From Pontiellaceae bacterium B12219 (GTDB lineage Bacteria; Verrucomicrobiota; Kiritimatiellia; Kiritimatiellales; Pontiellaceae): 64,000 nt of DNA. A program made the position numbers and the translations under genes. The stretch covers positions 1 through 64,000 of the forward strand of contig JARNMJ010000021.1 in assembly GCA_029432795.1 (NCBI GenBank), in the 5' to 3' direction. Numbering within the stretch: position 1 is the stretch's first letter; each line of letters starts with the position of its first letter. The notes under the pieces are model-generated. The model was not told where the DNA came from and did not search any database. It worked only from the letters and a program-made list of their open reading frames with translations. Below, one piece after another: positions 34,235 to 43,678 of the stretch.

Positions 34235-34268
34235 CGAGAGGCGTGACTCCAGAAAGTCACGCCTCTCG
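34235..34268 (+). terminator. Strong hairpin between RND and MATE genes of operon A
   Basis: CGAGAGGCGTGACT pairs perfectly with AGTCACGCCTCTCG around CCAGAA. Only GTTTCATTC follows, so it may stabilise or process the messenger rather than end it. The equivalent gap in operon B has only a weak TGAAGC...GCTTCA pair. Confidence 0.6.
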
Positions 34269-34288
34269 TTTCATTCATCACGCAACTC

Positions 34289-35614
34289 ATGAGCACGCTA
34301 CTCGAAGGCAATATTAAAAAACACCTCTTGCAATTAACGCTGCCGAGCATTGCCGGAACGTTCGCCATGATGGTGTTCAATCTGACCGATACCCTGTTTG
34401 TTTCGCGACTGGGCACGGAAGAGCTTGCAGCCATGGGCTTCACCTTCGCGGTCGTTATGATCGTCGGAGCCCTGGCCATCGGCTTTTCAACCGGCGCGGC
34501 ATCCATCACATCCCGTGCACTCGGCGCTGGAAACCGAGCTTTGGCCAGTCGCACCATTTCCGATGGATTAATACTCACAATCATCGGAACGGGAGTCGTC
34601 AGCCTGCTCGGCTATTTCACAATCACCCCGATATTTTCCATGCTCGGTGCCGAAGGTTCTGTGCTCGAACTGGTCCGTGGATATATGCAGCTTTGGTACA
34701 TCGGAGCAATTTTCGCCATTCTTCCGCCGGTCAGCGACGGCTGTCTGCGCGCCGCCGGCGATATGGTCCGGCCGGTCATTGTCATGATTTCCTGCGCCCT
34801 GCTGAATGTGGTACTCGATCCCATTCTGATTTTTGGATGGGGACCGGTTCCAGCCTTTGGAATCCGGGGCGCGGCCATCGCCACAATCCTTTCCCGTGCA
34901 CTCGGCGCCACGGCTTCGCTCATCATTCTGCATTATAAACATCGTCTAATCGACTGGACCCGCCCGCATATTCGCCACCTGCTGCACTCCTGGAAAAATA
35001 TTATCGCGCTGGGCATTCCCGCCGCACTCACCCAGGCCTTAACTCCGGTTGCACAGGGGTTTTATATCCGGCTCGCGGCCGGCGTCGGCGGAGTGCAGGC
35101 CGTCGCCGCCATGGCCACCGGAACCCGGATTGAATCGATTGTTTTTATGATTTCCATGGCGTATTCCATGGCCATCGTCCCGTTTGTCGGCCACAACTAT
35201 GGCGCCAATGCATTTGAACGGGTCCAGGAAACCCGACGCATCAGCACGCGCTTTGCCCTTCTCTATGCCGGCGTTACCTTCCTGTTGCTATTGTCAACCG
35301 CCCACTGGATTTCCAGTTGGTTCAGCTCCGACCCTCTCGTGGTCAAATGGAGCGTCACTTATCTGCTTATCGCTGCACTCGGCCATTCCGGCCTTCACGT
35401 CAGCACCTGGTTGAGCCAGCTGCTTAACGTCATCGGCACACCGAAACCCGTCCTGCTCATCAACCTCAGCCGCGTCTTTCTCTTCATCATGCCGCTCAGT
35501 TTTCTGGGCAGCCGTCTCTTCGGGTTCACCGGACTTGTTCTGGGCCTCGCCCTCGCCAACCTGCTCGCCGGCGCTCTGGCCTACCGCGTCACCCGCCGCC
35601 AACTCGCCTGCTGA
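34289..35614 (+). CDS. MATE efflux transporter, operon A
   Basis: This 441-residue MATE pump has 12 expected helices, starting MSTLLEGNIKKHLLQLTLPSIAG. Its paralogue at 42290-43612 is very similar over its whole length (for example DTLFVSRLGTEELAAMGFTF against DTWFVSRLGTDELAAMGFTF). A MATE pump in the same operon as an RND system could bring substrates into the periplasm for the tripartite pump to expel, which is inference. It carries an exact 15-bp palindrome (34848-34862) that its paralogue lacks at that place. Confidence 0.92.
   Translation: MSTLLEGNIKKHLLQLTLPSIAGTFAMMVFNLTDTLFVSRLGTEELAAMGFTFAVVMIVGALAIGFSTGAASITSRALGAGNRALASRTISDGLILTIIGTGVVSLLGYFTITPIFSMLGAEGSVLELVRGYMQLWYIGAIFAILPPVSDGCLRAAGDMVRPVIVMISCALLNVVLDPILIFGWGPVPAFGIRGAAIATILSRALGATASLIILHYKHRLIDWTRPHIRHLLHSWKNIIALGIPAALTQALTPVAQGFYIRLAAGVGGVQAVAAMATGTRIESIVFMISMAYSMAIVPFVGHNYGANAFERVQETRRISTRFALLYAGVTFLLLLSTAHWISSWFSSDPLVVKWSVTYLLIAALGHSGLHVSTWLSQLLNVIGTPKPVLLINLSRVFLFIMPLSFLGSRLFGFTGLVLGLALANLLAGALAYRVTRRQLAC
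34848..34862. repeat. 15-bp palindrome, exact, inside MATE A
   Basis: TTCCAGCCTTTGGAA, read as V-P-A-F-G-I. The aligned part of MATE B codes for LPGLGM without the palindrome. Confidence 0.8.
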
Positions 35615-35615
35615 C

Positions 35616-35630
35616 TTCCAGCGTTTGGAA
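35616..35630. repeat. 15-bp palindrome, exact, after MATE A
   Basis: TTCCAGCGTTTGGAA begins one base after the MATE A stop codon. Confidence 0.85.
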
Positions 35631-35762
35631 AAATCGAAAGAAAACCTGCTCTATCTGTGTGAAGCTCAACGCTTCCATCCACTCCTCCTGCCTTTCGACA
35701 AATCTTTGCGGCTCATAAAACCGGCCCGATTTTCGGCCTCATAAAACCATACTGCGGAAAAG

Positions 35763-35822
35763 TTGACTTCCGCCGATGCTAATTCTAGTTTCCCGAACAA
35801 ATAATTAAAATTGGCGTTTAAA
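35763..35822 (+). promoter_or_regulatory. Promoter and operator of efflux operon B
   Basis: TTGACT (35763-35768) and TAGTTT (35786-35791) are 17 bases apart. TTAAAATTGGCGTTTAAA (35805-35822) lies 42 bases after the start of the -35 box, exactly the spacing of the related element in operon A (TTCAAATGGGCTTTTAAA). No upstream second operator is seen. CTCATAAAACC occurs twice upstream (35712 and 35738). Confidence 0.55.
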
Positions 35823-35827
35823 AAATT

Positions 35828-36490
35828 ATGGGCAAAAAATCAAAAACAAGAATTCGACTCATCAGCGCTGCGAGTGAAATCTTTGCCGAAAAAGGGTACC
35901 GCGAAGCCACTGTGGCGGAAATCTGCGAAGCGGCGGATGCGAATATTGCCGCTGTGAACTATCACTTTGGCGACAAAGCCAATCTCTATCGTGAAGTCTG
36001 GGCCTATCTTTTTGCGGAGGAAGCGGTCCGCCAGCCTCTCTCGGAAGATTTCAGTGAAATCGGAGCCGAAGCCTGGCTGCGCCTTTTTATCCGATCCCGA
36101 ATTGAAAATATCTTCGATACCGGCTTTGCCGGTCGCCTTCCCCGTCTGCTGCATCGGGAGATGGGCGAACCCACCGAAATGCACGAAAGCCTTTTTCAAA
36201 CCCATCTGAAACCGACGCGTGAAATCGTTAAGCGGGCAATCAAAAGTCTGATCGGCCCTGAAATTACGGAAGATCAGCTCAAACTGGCGCTGCGCAATTT
36301 TATGGGATTACACATATTCCTGAATGTCGGCCACCAGAAAGCCCAGAAAGGTGAACTTCCCGATGGCCCGCAACATCGCCTGCCCTCTTTCGACGATCCT
36401 GCCGAACTGGCAAATCAGGTGGAAACTTTTGCCATTGGCGGCCTGCTTGCCGTCCGCGATTTGATAAAGAACACTGGAACGACCTCATGA
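35828..36490 (+). CDS. TetR-family repressor of efflux operon B
   Basis: This 220-residue paralogue of the TetR at 27859 shares an almost identical DNA-binding domain (ATVAEICEAADANIAAVNYHFGDKANLYREVW, in pieces, against the A copy) and a clearly related ligand domain. It heads the second efflux operon and overlaps the next gene by four bases, as in operon A. Divergence is greatest in the ligand domain and the C-terminal linker (HQKAQKGELPDGPQHRLPSF), which may mean a different inducer. Confidence 0.9.
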   Translation: MGKKSKTRIRLISAASEIFAEKGYREATVAEICEAADANIAAVNYHFGDKANLYREVWAYLFAEEAVRQPLSEDFSEIGAEAWLRLFIRSRIENIFDTGFAGRLPRLLHREMGEPTEMHESLFQTHLKPTREIVKRAIKSLIGPEITEDQLKLALRNFMGLHIFLNVGHQKAQKGELPDGPQHRLPSFDDPAELANQVETFAIGGLLAVRDLIKNTGTTS

Positions 36491-37893
36491 ACAAAGCCCG
36501 CCCGATTGGCCAGATTCTACTGCTCACCACAACCGCTTCCCTGCTTTTCTCCTGCGCTATCTATGCACCGGACGAACGGGACACGCTGGATGCCGGGCTT
36601 CCGGAACAGTTTTCCCTCTATTCGGACAATCCATACGACACCACCAACCGCTGGTGGACCACCTTCCAATCCCCGGAACTCGACGGATTGATTGAAGAAG
36701 CGCTGACCAACAGTCCGACCATTCATATGGCGTGGGCGCGGCTGGCTCAGGCCGATGCCGCCTATGCCCAGGCCCGATCGTCGCTTGTTCCCACGCTGAA
36801 CTACGACGGCCGTGCGGGAACCACATGGACTCAGGGCGACAGCAATCCGGTTGAAAATTACAATGCGGGACTGAATGCGGCCTATGAAGTTGATCTGTGG
36901 GGCCGGATTAAATCTGAAAACCAGGCCAGAGCACTCGACCGTGAAGCAACCCGCGAACAACTGAATACAGCGGCCATCACGCTTTCCGCACGGGTGGCCC
37001 AAACCTGGACGGCCCTGCTGGCCCAGCGGTTGCAAACAGAAGTCATTCGGCTTCAGATCGAAGCCAATAAAAATGCCCTCGAATTAATTGAACTCCGTTT
37101 TAAAACTGCCAGTTCCAGTGCATTGGATGTTTTCCAGCAGCGCCAGACGCTGGCCGGAACCGAATCCCTGATTCCGCTTGCGGAGCGCAACGAAGAATTG
37201 CAGCAGAACGAACTCGCGGTGCTGCTCGGACAACCCGACTTCCAGGCCTTGGAAGTCACCCAGAAAGAACTGCCAACCCTTGGAAAACTTCCAGCCCTTG
37301 GAATTCCCGCTGATGTGTTGGCCAACCGCCCCGATGTACGCACAGCCGGCCTCAACCTCTATGCGGCGGACTGGCAGGTCAGCGCCGCCCGGGCCGACCG
37401 CCTGCCGGCCCTTCGGCTGACGGGAACGCTCGATTATAACAGCAGCGATATCAGCGACCTTTTTGATGATTGGGCCGCTAATCTGGCCGCCAGCCTCACC
37501 GGTCCCGTTTTTGACGGCGGCCGACGCAAAGCCGAAGTGGAAAAACAACGGGCCATTGCCGCCGAGCGACTCGCCATCTATCGCGAAACCGTTTTAAATG
37601 CCATTAAAGAGGTGGAGAATGCCCTCGTCTCAGAACAAAAACAGCATGAATACATTGAGCGGCTCGATGCCCGGCTGACCGCGGCAACACGATCCTATGA
37701 AGAATCCGTCAATCGCTACCGCAACGGTATAATCGAATACACCACCGTGCTCATTCAGCTCAATACCCTCCAGGGGCTGGAACGCGACCGGGTGCAGGCC
37801 CAGTTCGACCTGCTGAATTATCGCATCAATTTATACAAATCTCTGGGCGGTTCCTGGCCCAATAAACTTTCAGCCCCTTCAACCGGAGAATAA
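36487..37893 (+). CDS. RND efflux outer-membrane lipoprotein (NodT/OprM family), operon B
   Basis: This 468-residue TolC-like lipoprotein has lipobox LLFSC (Cys23), as in the operon A channel. Both efflux repeats are visible: LNAAYEVDLWGRI in the first and SAARADRLPALRLTG with LTGPVFDGGRRKAEV in the second. Three copies of the 15-bp palindrome fall within 64 bases (37240-37303) and code for QALEVTQKELPTLGKLPALGIP in the linker between the repeats. The A copy has different sequence there. The stop is one base from the next ATG. Confidence 0.92.
   Translation: MNKARPIGQILLLTTTASLLFSCAIYAPDERDTLDAGLPEQFSLYSDNPYDTTNRWWTTFQSPELDGLIEEALTNSPTIHMAWARLAQADAAYAQARSSLVPTLNYDGRAGTTWTQGDSNPVENYNAGLNAAYEVDLWGRIKSENQARALDREATREQLNTAAITLSARVAQTWTALLAQRLQTEVIRLQIEANKNALELIELRFKTASSSALDVFQQRQTLAGTESLIPLAERNEELQQNELAVLLGQPDFQALEVTQKELPTLGKLPALGIPADVLANRPDVRTAGLNLYAADWQVSAARADRLPALRLTGTLDYNSSDISDLFDDWAANLAASLTGPVFDGGRRKAEVEKQRAIAAERLAIYRETVLNAIKEVENALVSEQKQHEYIERLDARLTAATRSYEESVNRYRNGIIEYTTVLIQLNTLQGLERDRVQAQFDLLNYRINLYKSLGGSWPNKLSAPSTGE
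37240..37254. repeat. 15-bp palindrome, exact, inside OMF B
   Basis: TTCCAGGCCTTGGAA, read as F-Q-A-L-E. It is the first of three clustered copies; a near-copy (TGCCAACCCTTGGAA) is at 37271-37285. Confidence 0.8.
37289..37303. repeat. 15-bp palindrome, exact, inside OMF B
   Basis: TTCCAGCCCTTGGAA, read as L-P-A-L-G-I, the third of the cluster. Confidence 0.8.
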
Positions 37894-37894
37894 A

Positions 37895-39073
37895 ATGCCC
37901 AAATTTCTTAAAGCCATCATTTGCATCATACTGATTATCGGCGGTGTGATCGTCGCGAAAGTCCTCATTGCCACCGCGCCTAAAGCAGAGAAAAAGATGC
38001 CGCCGAAAATGGCTCCGCTGGTGGAGATTCAGCCGTTGGCGGCCACCACCGAAATTGTGCGGCTGCACCTCATGGGAACCGTTACCCCGGCAGAAACTAT
38101 TTTTTTACAATCCCGGATCTCCGGCGAAGTGACGGCCCTTTCGCCGAACTTTATCGATGGCGGAATTTTGAAAAAGGGAGAACCGATTCTGACCATCGAT
38201 CCGGTGGACTATGAACTGGCACTGGCCGATGCGGAATCGAAGCTGGAAGCCGCCCGGTTTTCCTATAAACAGGAACTCGGTCGCCAGGAAGTGGCCAAGC
38301 GGGAATGGGAACTGCTGAAATCCGATGATGCAACCGAACTTGAAATGGAGCTCGCCCTGCGCGTGCCGCATCTGGCCGCCGACGAAGCGGCGCTGAAAGC
38401 CGCCGAGGCTGCATTGAAAAAAGCACAGATCAACCTGGAGCGAACCAGACTCACCGCCCCGTTCAACGCATTGGTATTGGACCGCAACGTCCATGTCGGC
38501 TCCCAGGCCAACCTCCAGGTTCAGCTTGGCGAACTCGTCGGAACCGATGCATACTGGGTTACACTTTCCATTCCGGTTGACCGGCTGAACTGGGTTTCCA
38601 TTCCCGGCAGTGCGGTTGAAATTCAATCCACAAGCGGCGCCATTCGCAACGGACGCGTTATTAAGCTCATGGGCAGTCTTGAAGAAAAAGGACGCATGGC
38701 GCGTCTGCTGGTGGAAGTAAAAGACCCGCTCTGCCTCAAACCTGAAAATGCAGGCAAACAGCCCCTGCTGCTCGGCGAATTTGTAAAGGTGGTCATCGAC
38801 GGAAAAGAATTGGAGGATGTTTTCTCTGTTCCGCGCAATGCCCTGCGCGAAGGGTCGGTGGTCTGGATTGCAACCCCGGAAAACAAACTCGATATCCGAC
38901 CTGTTGACGTGCTCTGGCGCGATGCCGAAAAGGTGATCTTCCGCGACGGGCTGAAAAACGGCGAACAGATCATCATATCCGACATCAATACCCCGATTAA
39001 CGAAATGGATGTGAACACCGGACAGAACAAAAAGACACCGCACACGGATGTCTCTGCCGAAACCACCCCCTAA
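37895..39073 (+). CDS. RND periplasmic adaptor (HlyD/MFP family), operon B
   Basis: This 392-residue adaptor has an N-terminal membrane anchor (AIICIILIIGGVIVAKVLI) and a lipoyl half-motif (QSRISGEVTALSPNFIDGGILKKGEPILTID). It also has a helical hairpin (YELALADAESKLEAARFSY, AALKKAQINLERTRLTAPFNA) and beta domains ending with NALREGSVVWIATPENKLDIRPV. It shows the same architecture as adaptor A with lower identity, and provides the link between pump B and channel B. Confidence 0.92.
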   Translation: MPKFLKAIICIILIIGGVIVAKVLIATAPKAEKKMPPKMAPLVEIQPLAATTEIVRLHLMGTVTPAETIFLQSRISGEVTALSPNFIDGGILKKGEPILTIDPVDYELALADAESKLEAARFSYKQELGRQEVAKREWELLKSDDATELEMELALRVPHLAADEAALKAAEAALKKAQINLERTRLTAPFNALVLDRNVHVGSQANLQVQLGELVGTDAYWVTLSIPVDRLNWVSIPGSAVEIQSTSGAIRNGRVIKLMGSLEEKGRMARLLVEVKDPLCLKPENAGKQPLLLGEFVKVVIDGKELEDVFSVPRNALREGSVVWIATPENKLDIRPVDVLWRDAEKVIFRDGLKNGEQIIISDINTPINEMDVNTGQNKKTPHTDVSAETTP

Positions 39074-39090
39074 TTTTCACCGTTCACGAT

Positions 39091-39105
39091 TTCCGAGGAT
39101 TGGAA
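39091..39105. repeat. 15-bp palindrome, near-copy, at the RND B start
   Basis: TTCCGAGGATTGGAA has one mismatch and ends one base before the ATG at 39107; its GGA elements are the only ribosome-binding candidates. Confidence 0.6.
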
Positions 39106-39106
39106 A

Positions 39107-42100
39107 ATGAGTATTGATTTAGAACAGAAACGCGGGCCGATTGCCTGGATGGCCAATAATATCGTCGCGGCGAATATCCTGATGATCGTTTTATTAGGCG
39201 GCGGCATATTTTCGGCAACCAAGATTAAACAGGAGTTTCTGCCGCAGGCCGAATTGGATGTTGTATCCGTCAGCGTTCCTTATCCCGGAGCCAGCCCGGA
39301 CGAAGTGGAACAGGGCATCCTTTTGGCAATTGAGGAAAGTGTGCGCGGAATTGACGGCGTTAAAAAGGTCACCTCAACAGCCAGTGAAGGAAGCGGAAGC
39401 GTTCAGGTGGAAGTGATTGAAGGGTATGATGTGAATATCATCACCGACGAAATCCGCAACGAAGTCGACCGAATCCGCACCTTCCCGCTCGATGCCGAGG
39501 AGCCGGTCATCAGTGCCGCATCCGTGAAGCGTTCCGTTATGGACGTCATTGTATCGGCCGATGTTTCCGAGACCGTTCTTCGGGAACTGACAGAACAGAC
39601 ACGCGACAAACTGCTCCAGTCCGGCGGGGTTACCCAGCTTGAACTTTCCAATATCCGGAGCTACGAAATTGCCATTGAAATTCCGCAGGCCAAACTGCGC
39701 GAACTCAATTTATCGCTGCAGGACGTTTCCGATATTATTTCGCGCAGTTCCGTGGAGCTGCCGGGCGGCGGGATGAAAACCACTTCCGGCGAAATTCTGG
39801 TTCGCGTGAAAGACCGCCGCGATCTCGGCCGCGAATTTGCCAGCATTCCCATCGTCACCGCCACCGACGGCACCCGGGTTCTGCTGGAGGATATTGCAGA
39901 AATCCGGGACAGCTTCGACGAATCGGATAAATTCACCTTCTTTAACGGAAAACCGGCCATGACGATGACCGTTTACCGCGTGGGCAAAGAGACCCCGCTT
40001 TCGGTTGAAAAAGCCGTGCTTGATGTACTCGAAGAGCTCGAAGCCACCATGCCCGACGGCGTGGATTTCACCCTCTGGAACAACCGGGCGGATTCGTTTC
40101 GCGGCCGTATGGGGCTGCTGCTGAAAAACGGGGCAATGGGGCTTGTGCTCGTGTTTGTTCTTCTCGGCCTGTTTCTTGAAATGCGGCTCGCCTTCTGGGT
40201 GATGCTCGGCATTCCGATTTCATTCCTCGGCACCTTCCTTTTTATGGGGCCGATGGATGTGAGTCTGAACATGATCACCATGTTTGCCTTTCTGATTGCA
40301 CTCGGCATTGTGGTGGACGACGCCATTGTGGTGGGTGAAAATATTTATCATAAACACCAGGAAGGCATGCCCTTTTTACAGGCGGCCATTGCGGGAGCCC
40401 GCCAGATTGCCGTGCCCGTCACCTTCAGTATTCTAACCAACATTGTCGCCTTTATGCCGCTCTATTTTGTGCCGGGCGTGATGGGAAAGTTCTTCCGGAA
40501 CATCCCGTTAATCGTCTGCACAACCTTCCTCATTTCGCTGGTGGAAGCCCTCTATATTCTGCCCGCTCACCTGGCGCATCAGAAGGATCTTAAAAACCCG
40601 CATATGCTGCACCGAATACAGCAGCGCTTCAGTCAGAAATTCACGCACTTTGTCCGCGATATTTACGGTCCGTTTCTGGATCGGGTACTGAACTTCCGCT
40701 ACATCACCGTCAGTATCGGTATGGTGGTTCTGATCGTGACAATCGGTTATATTAAAAGCGGCCGCATGGGTTTTGAACTGTTCCCCAGTGTGGAGTCAGA
40801 CATCGCCATGAGCAGCTTCACGCTGCCTTACGGTGCTCCCGTCGAAAACACACGTATGGTGCACGACCGCGTGCTCGCGGCCGGCAACAAGGTGATTGCC
40901 GAAATTGAAAAGGAATATGGCAAGCCCATCGTGAAAGGCGTCATATCAAATATTGGGGCCGGGGGCCGGGGCGGACCGTCCGGCGGTCATGTGGCCAGCA
41001 TTTCCTATGAACTGCTCGATGCCGACAGCCGGCCGGTTTCAACGCAGGTTTTTGCCGACCGCTGGCGAGAAGCCACGGGCCCGATCAGCGGGTTGAAAAA
41101 CATCCGCTTCCGCGCGGATTCCGGCGGACCCGGTGGCGGGTCCGATGCATTGACGGTGGATCTGTCGCATCGCGATATGAATGTGCTCGAAGTCGCCAGC
41201 AAAGAACTGGCAGCAGCACTGAGTGCGTATCCGATGGTACTGGATATTGACGACGGCTTCACTCCGGGGAAACCGCAAATCGACTTTTCCATTAATGCCG
41301 AAGGCCGCAGTCTGGGGCTGACCTCCACCGAAATTGCCCGTCAGGTGCGGAACTCGTACTACGGATCGGAAGCCATCCGCCAGCAGCGCGGACGGAATGA
41401 AATCAAGGTCAAGGTGCGTTTGCCGGAGGCCGAACGCGATACCGAATTCAGCCTGGAGGAAATGATTGTCCGCACTCCGGCCGGCACAGAAGTTCCACTG
41501 CGCGAAGTGGTGAATGTGGAACGGGGACGGGCCTATACCTCCATCACCCGAAACAATGGCCGACGGGTTGTCACGGTTTCCTCGGACGTCAAACCACGCG
41601 ATCAGGTGCCGCAGATGCTGGCCGTGTTAACCGGCGAAATTCTACCGGATCTGATGCAGCGGCATAGCGGACTTTCCTACTCCTTTGAAGGACGCCAGGC
41701 CGATCAGCGCGAGAGTGTCGGCGGGCTGATTACCGGATTGTTTCTCGCCCTTATCATGATTTATGTATTACTCGCCATTCCCTTTAAAAGCTATTGGCAG
41801 CCAATGATCATTATGGTTTCAATCCCGTTCGGGGTCGTTGGCGCCGTGGTCGGCCACCTGATGCTGGGCTATACGCTCAGCCTGATGAGCCTGTTCGGCG
41901 TCGTGGCCCTCTCCGGCGTGGTAGTGAACGATTCCCTGGTCTTCATCGATTTCGCCAACCAGAAACGGCGTGAAGGAATGAATATGCACGATGCGGTACT
42001 CTCTTCGGGCATTCAGCGCTTCCGGCCGATCATTCTGACCACACTCACCACCTTCTTCGGACTGATGCCGATGATTCTGGAAACATCCCGTCAGGCCCGC

Positions 42101-42229
42101 TTTCTGATTCCGATGGCGATCTCGCTCGGTTTCGGCATCCTCTTTGCCACCGGCATTACCCTCATCCTGATTCCTTCGCTGATTATGATCCTCGAAGATA
42201 TCGGCCGACTCTTTAAAGGACAAAAGTGA
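39107..42229 (+). CDS. RND multidrug efflux permease, operon B
   Basis: This 1040-residue paralogue of the pump at 31100 keeps the helix-4 aspartate pair ([21 protein letters not shown]), the [19 protein letters not shown] segment (shared almost word for word with pump A) and [17 protein letters not shown] in the second half. The periplasmic substrate-pocket regions differ more, and a Gly-rich loop ([16 protein letters not shown]) is found only here. Probable result: similar machine, different substrate range. Confidence 0.95.
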   Translation: MSIDLEQKRGPIAWMANNIVAANILMIVLLGGGIFSATKIKQEFLPQAELDVVSVSVPYPGASPDEVEQGILLAIEESVRGIDGVKKVTSTASEGSGSVQVEVIEGYDVNIITDEIRNEVDRIRTFPLDAEEPVISAASVKRSVMDVIVSADVSETVLRELTEQTRDKLLQSGGVTQLELSNIRSYEIAIEIPQAKLRELNLSLQDVSDIISRSSVELPGGGMKTTSGEILVRVKDRRDLGREFASIPIVTATDGTRVLLEDIAEIRDSFDESDKFTFFNGKPAMTMTVYRVGKETPLSVEKAVLDVLEELEATMPDGVDFTLWNNRADSFRGRMGLLLKNGAMGLVLVFVLLGLFLEMRLAFWVMLGIPISFLGTFLFMGPMDVSLNMITMFAFLIALGIVVDDAIVVGENIYHKHQEGMPFLQAAIAGARQIAVPVTFSILTNIVAFMPLYFVPGVMGKFFRNIPLIVCTTFLISLVEALYILPAHLAHQKDLKNPHMLHRIQQRFSQKFTHFVRDIYGPFLDRVLNFRYITVSIGMVVLIVTIGYIKSGRMGFELFPSVESDIAMSSFTLPYGAPVENTRMVHDRVLAAGNKVIAEIEKEYGKPIVKGVISNIGAGGRGGPSGGHVASISYELLDADSRPVSTQVFADRWREATGPISGLKNIRFRADSGGPGGGSDALTVDLSHRDMNVLEVASKELAAALSAYPMVLDIDDGFTPGKPQIDFSINAEGRSLGLTSTEIARQVRNSYYGSEAIRQQRGRNEIKVKVRLPEAERDTEFSLEEMIVRTPAGTEVPLREVVNVERGRAYTSITRNNGRRVVTVSSDVKPRDQVPQMLAVLTGEILPDLMQRHSGLSYSFEGRQADQRESVGGLITGLFLALIMIYVLLAIPFKSYWQPMIIMVSIPFGVVGAVVGHLMLGYTLSLMSLFGVVALSGVVVNDSLVFIDFANQKRREGMNMHDAVLSSGIQRFRPIILTTLTTFFGLMPMILETSRQARFLIPMAISLGFGILFATGITLILIPSLIMILEDIGRLFKGQK

Positions 42230-42289
42230 CCGGTCAAAAATGAAGCCTGATGTTCAGTCACGCTTCACGACCCACTTTTCATATACACG

Positions 42290-43612
42290 ATGAGCACTCT
42301 TCTTAAAGGCAGTGTAATTTCACACCTCACCCGGCTGACGCTTCCAAGCATTGGAGGCATGTTTGCCATTATGGTCTTCAACCTGACCGACACCTGGTTT
42401 GTCTCCCGATTGGGGACCGATGAGCTGGCGGCAATGGGATTTACATTTTCCGTGGTGATGATCGTCGGGGCCCTCGCTCTAGGTTTTTCTTCGGGGGCGG
42501 CCTCCATCATCACCCGTGCATTGGGGGCGGGAAACAAAGCCCGGGCCCGCCGGACCGTTTCCGATGGAATTATTCTGACGATTACCGGAACCATTCTTGT
42601 CAGTGTTCTCGGTTTACTGACGATTTCGCCGCTGTTCAGTCTGCTCGGTGCCGAAGGGCATATTCTGAGTTTGGTCCGTGAATACATGTCCATCTGGTTC
42701 CTCGGAGCAGTTGCCGCCATTATGCCGTCCGTAAGCGATGGCTGCCTGCGCGCCGCTGGAGATGTTAAACGCCCGGTGATCGTGATGTGTGTTGCCGCCC
42801 TGCTCAATGTCATTCTCGACCCGATTCTGATTTTCGGTTGGGGCCCTCTTCCCGGCCTGGGTATGCAAGGGGCCGCGCTGGCGACCATCATCGCACGCAT
42901 TGTCGCAACAACTGCTTCGCTGAGCTTTCTTCATTTTAAACACCAGCTGATCGACTGGTCCCGGCCGCACCTCAAAGAAATGCTGCTTTCATGGAAGGAA
43001 ATTATCCGTCTTGGTATCCCCGCAGCACTGACTCAGGCCCTTAACCCTATCGCTCAGGGATTTTACATTCGTCTGGCGGCAGGCACCGGTGGTGTACAGG
43101 CCGTTGCCGCCATGGCAACCGGCACCCGCATTGAGGCGTTTCTGCTGCTGATTGCCATGGCCTACGGCATTGCGCTGGTTCCCTTTGTGGGCCACAACTA
43201 TGGAGCAAATGCCAATCACCGCGTGCAGGAAACCCGGCGGTTCAGCAACCGGCTGGCACTGATTTATACCGGGATTACCCTGCTCATCCTGATCCCTGCG
43301 GCACGCCCTCTTTCCAGCTTATTCAGTAAAGACCCCGAAGTGATCCGCTTAAGTACGGCCTATCTGCTCATCGCCACCCTCGGCATGGCCGGACTGCTCG
43401 TGAGCATGTGGATGAGCCAGATGCTGAACGTCATCGGCAGACCCCGCCCGGTTATGAAGATCAACCTGTTCCGGGTGTTCCTTTTCATTATTCCGCTCAG
43501 CCTGCTGGGCAGTCATTTCTTCGGATTCTTCGGGTTGGCGGCCGGCATCACCGGAGGAAATCTGCTTTCCGGAATTAATGCTTATTTCACCACCCGCCGG
43601 CAGCTTCGATAA
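42290..43612 (+). CDS. MATE efflux transporter, operon B
   Basis: This 440-residue close paralogue of the MATE pump at 34289 has the same start (MSTLLKGSVISHLTRLTLPSIGG), the same length and matching motifs throughout (DGCLRAAGDVKRPVIVM, QGFYIRLAAGTGGVQAVAAMATGTRIEAF in pieces). It closes the second five-gene unit. A near-copy of the 15-bp palindrome (42342-42356) codes for LPSIGG; in copy A the same place reads LPSIAG without the palindrome. Confidence 0.92.
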   Translation: MSTLLKGSVISHLTRLTLPSIGGMFAIMVFNLTDTWFVSRLGTDELAAMGFTFSVVMIVGALALGFSSGAASIITRALGAGNKARARRTVSDGIILTITGTILVSVLGLLTISPLFSLLGAEGHILSLVREYMSIWFLGAVAAIMPSVSDGCLRAAGDVKRPVIVMCVAALLNVILDPILIFGWGPLPGLGMQGAALATIIARIVATTASLSFLHFKHQLIDWSRPHLKEMLLSWKEIIRLGIPAALTQALNPIAQGFYIRLAAGTGGVQAVAAMATGTRIEAFLLLIAMAYGIALVPFVGHNYGANANHRVQETRRFSNRLALIYTGITLLILIPAARPLSSLFSKDPEVIRLSTAYLLIATLGMAGLLVSMWMSQMLNVIGRPRPVMKINLFRVFLFIIPLSLLGSHFFGFFGLAAGITGGNLLSGINAYFTTRRQLR

Positions 43613-43625
43613 TTCTTCCCTTTTA

Positions 43626-43640
43626 TTCCAAGGTCTGGAA
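43626..43640. repeat. 15-bp palindrome, exact, before the SLC12-like gene
   Basis: TTCCAAGGTCTGGAA lies in the 66-base gap; a half-site (GAGATTGGAAAAATT) directly precedes the next ATG. Confidence 0.85.
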
Positions 43641-43678
43641 CCATCCGCAGAAATTCAGATCCTGAGATTGGAAAAATT

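Noticed and set aside
27859-43612. The two efflux operons as an assembly duplication
   Set aside because: The copies differ throughout at base and protein level (different linkers, pocket loops and lengths), so they are real paralogues.
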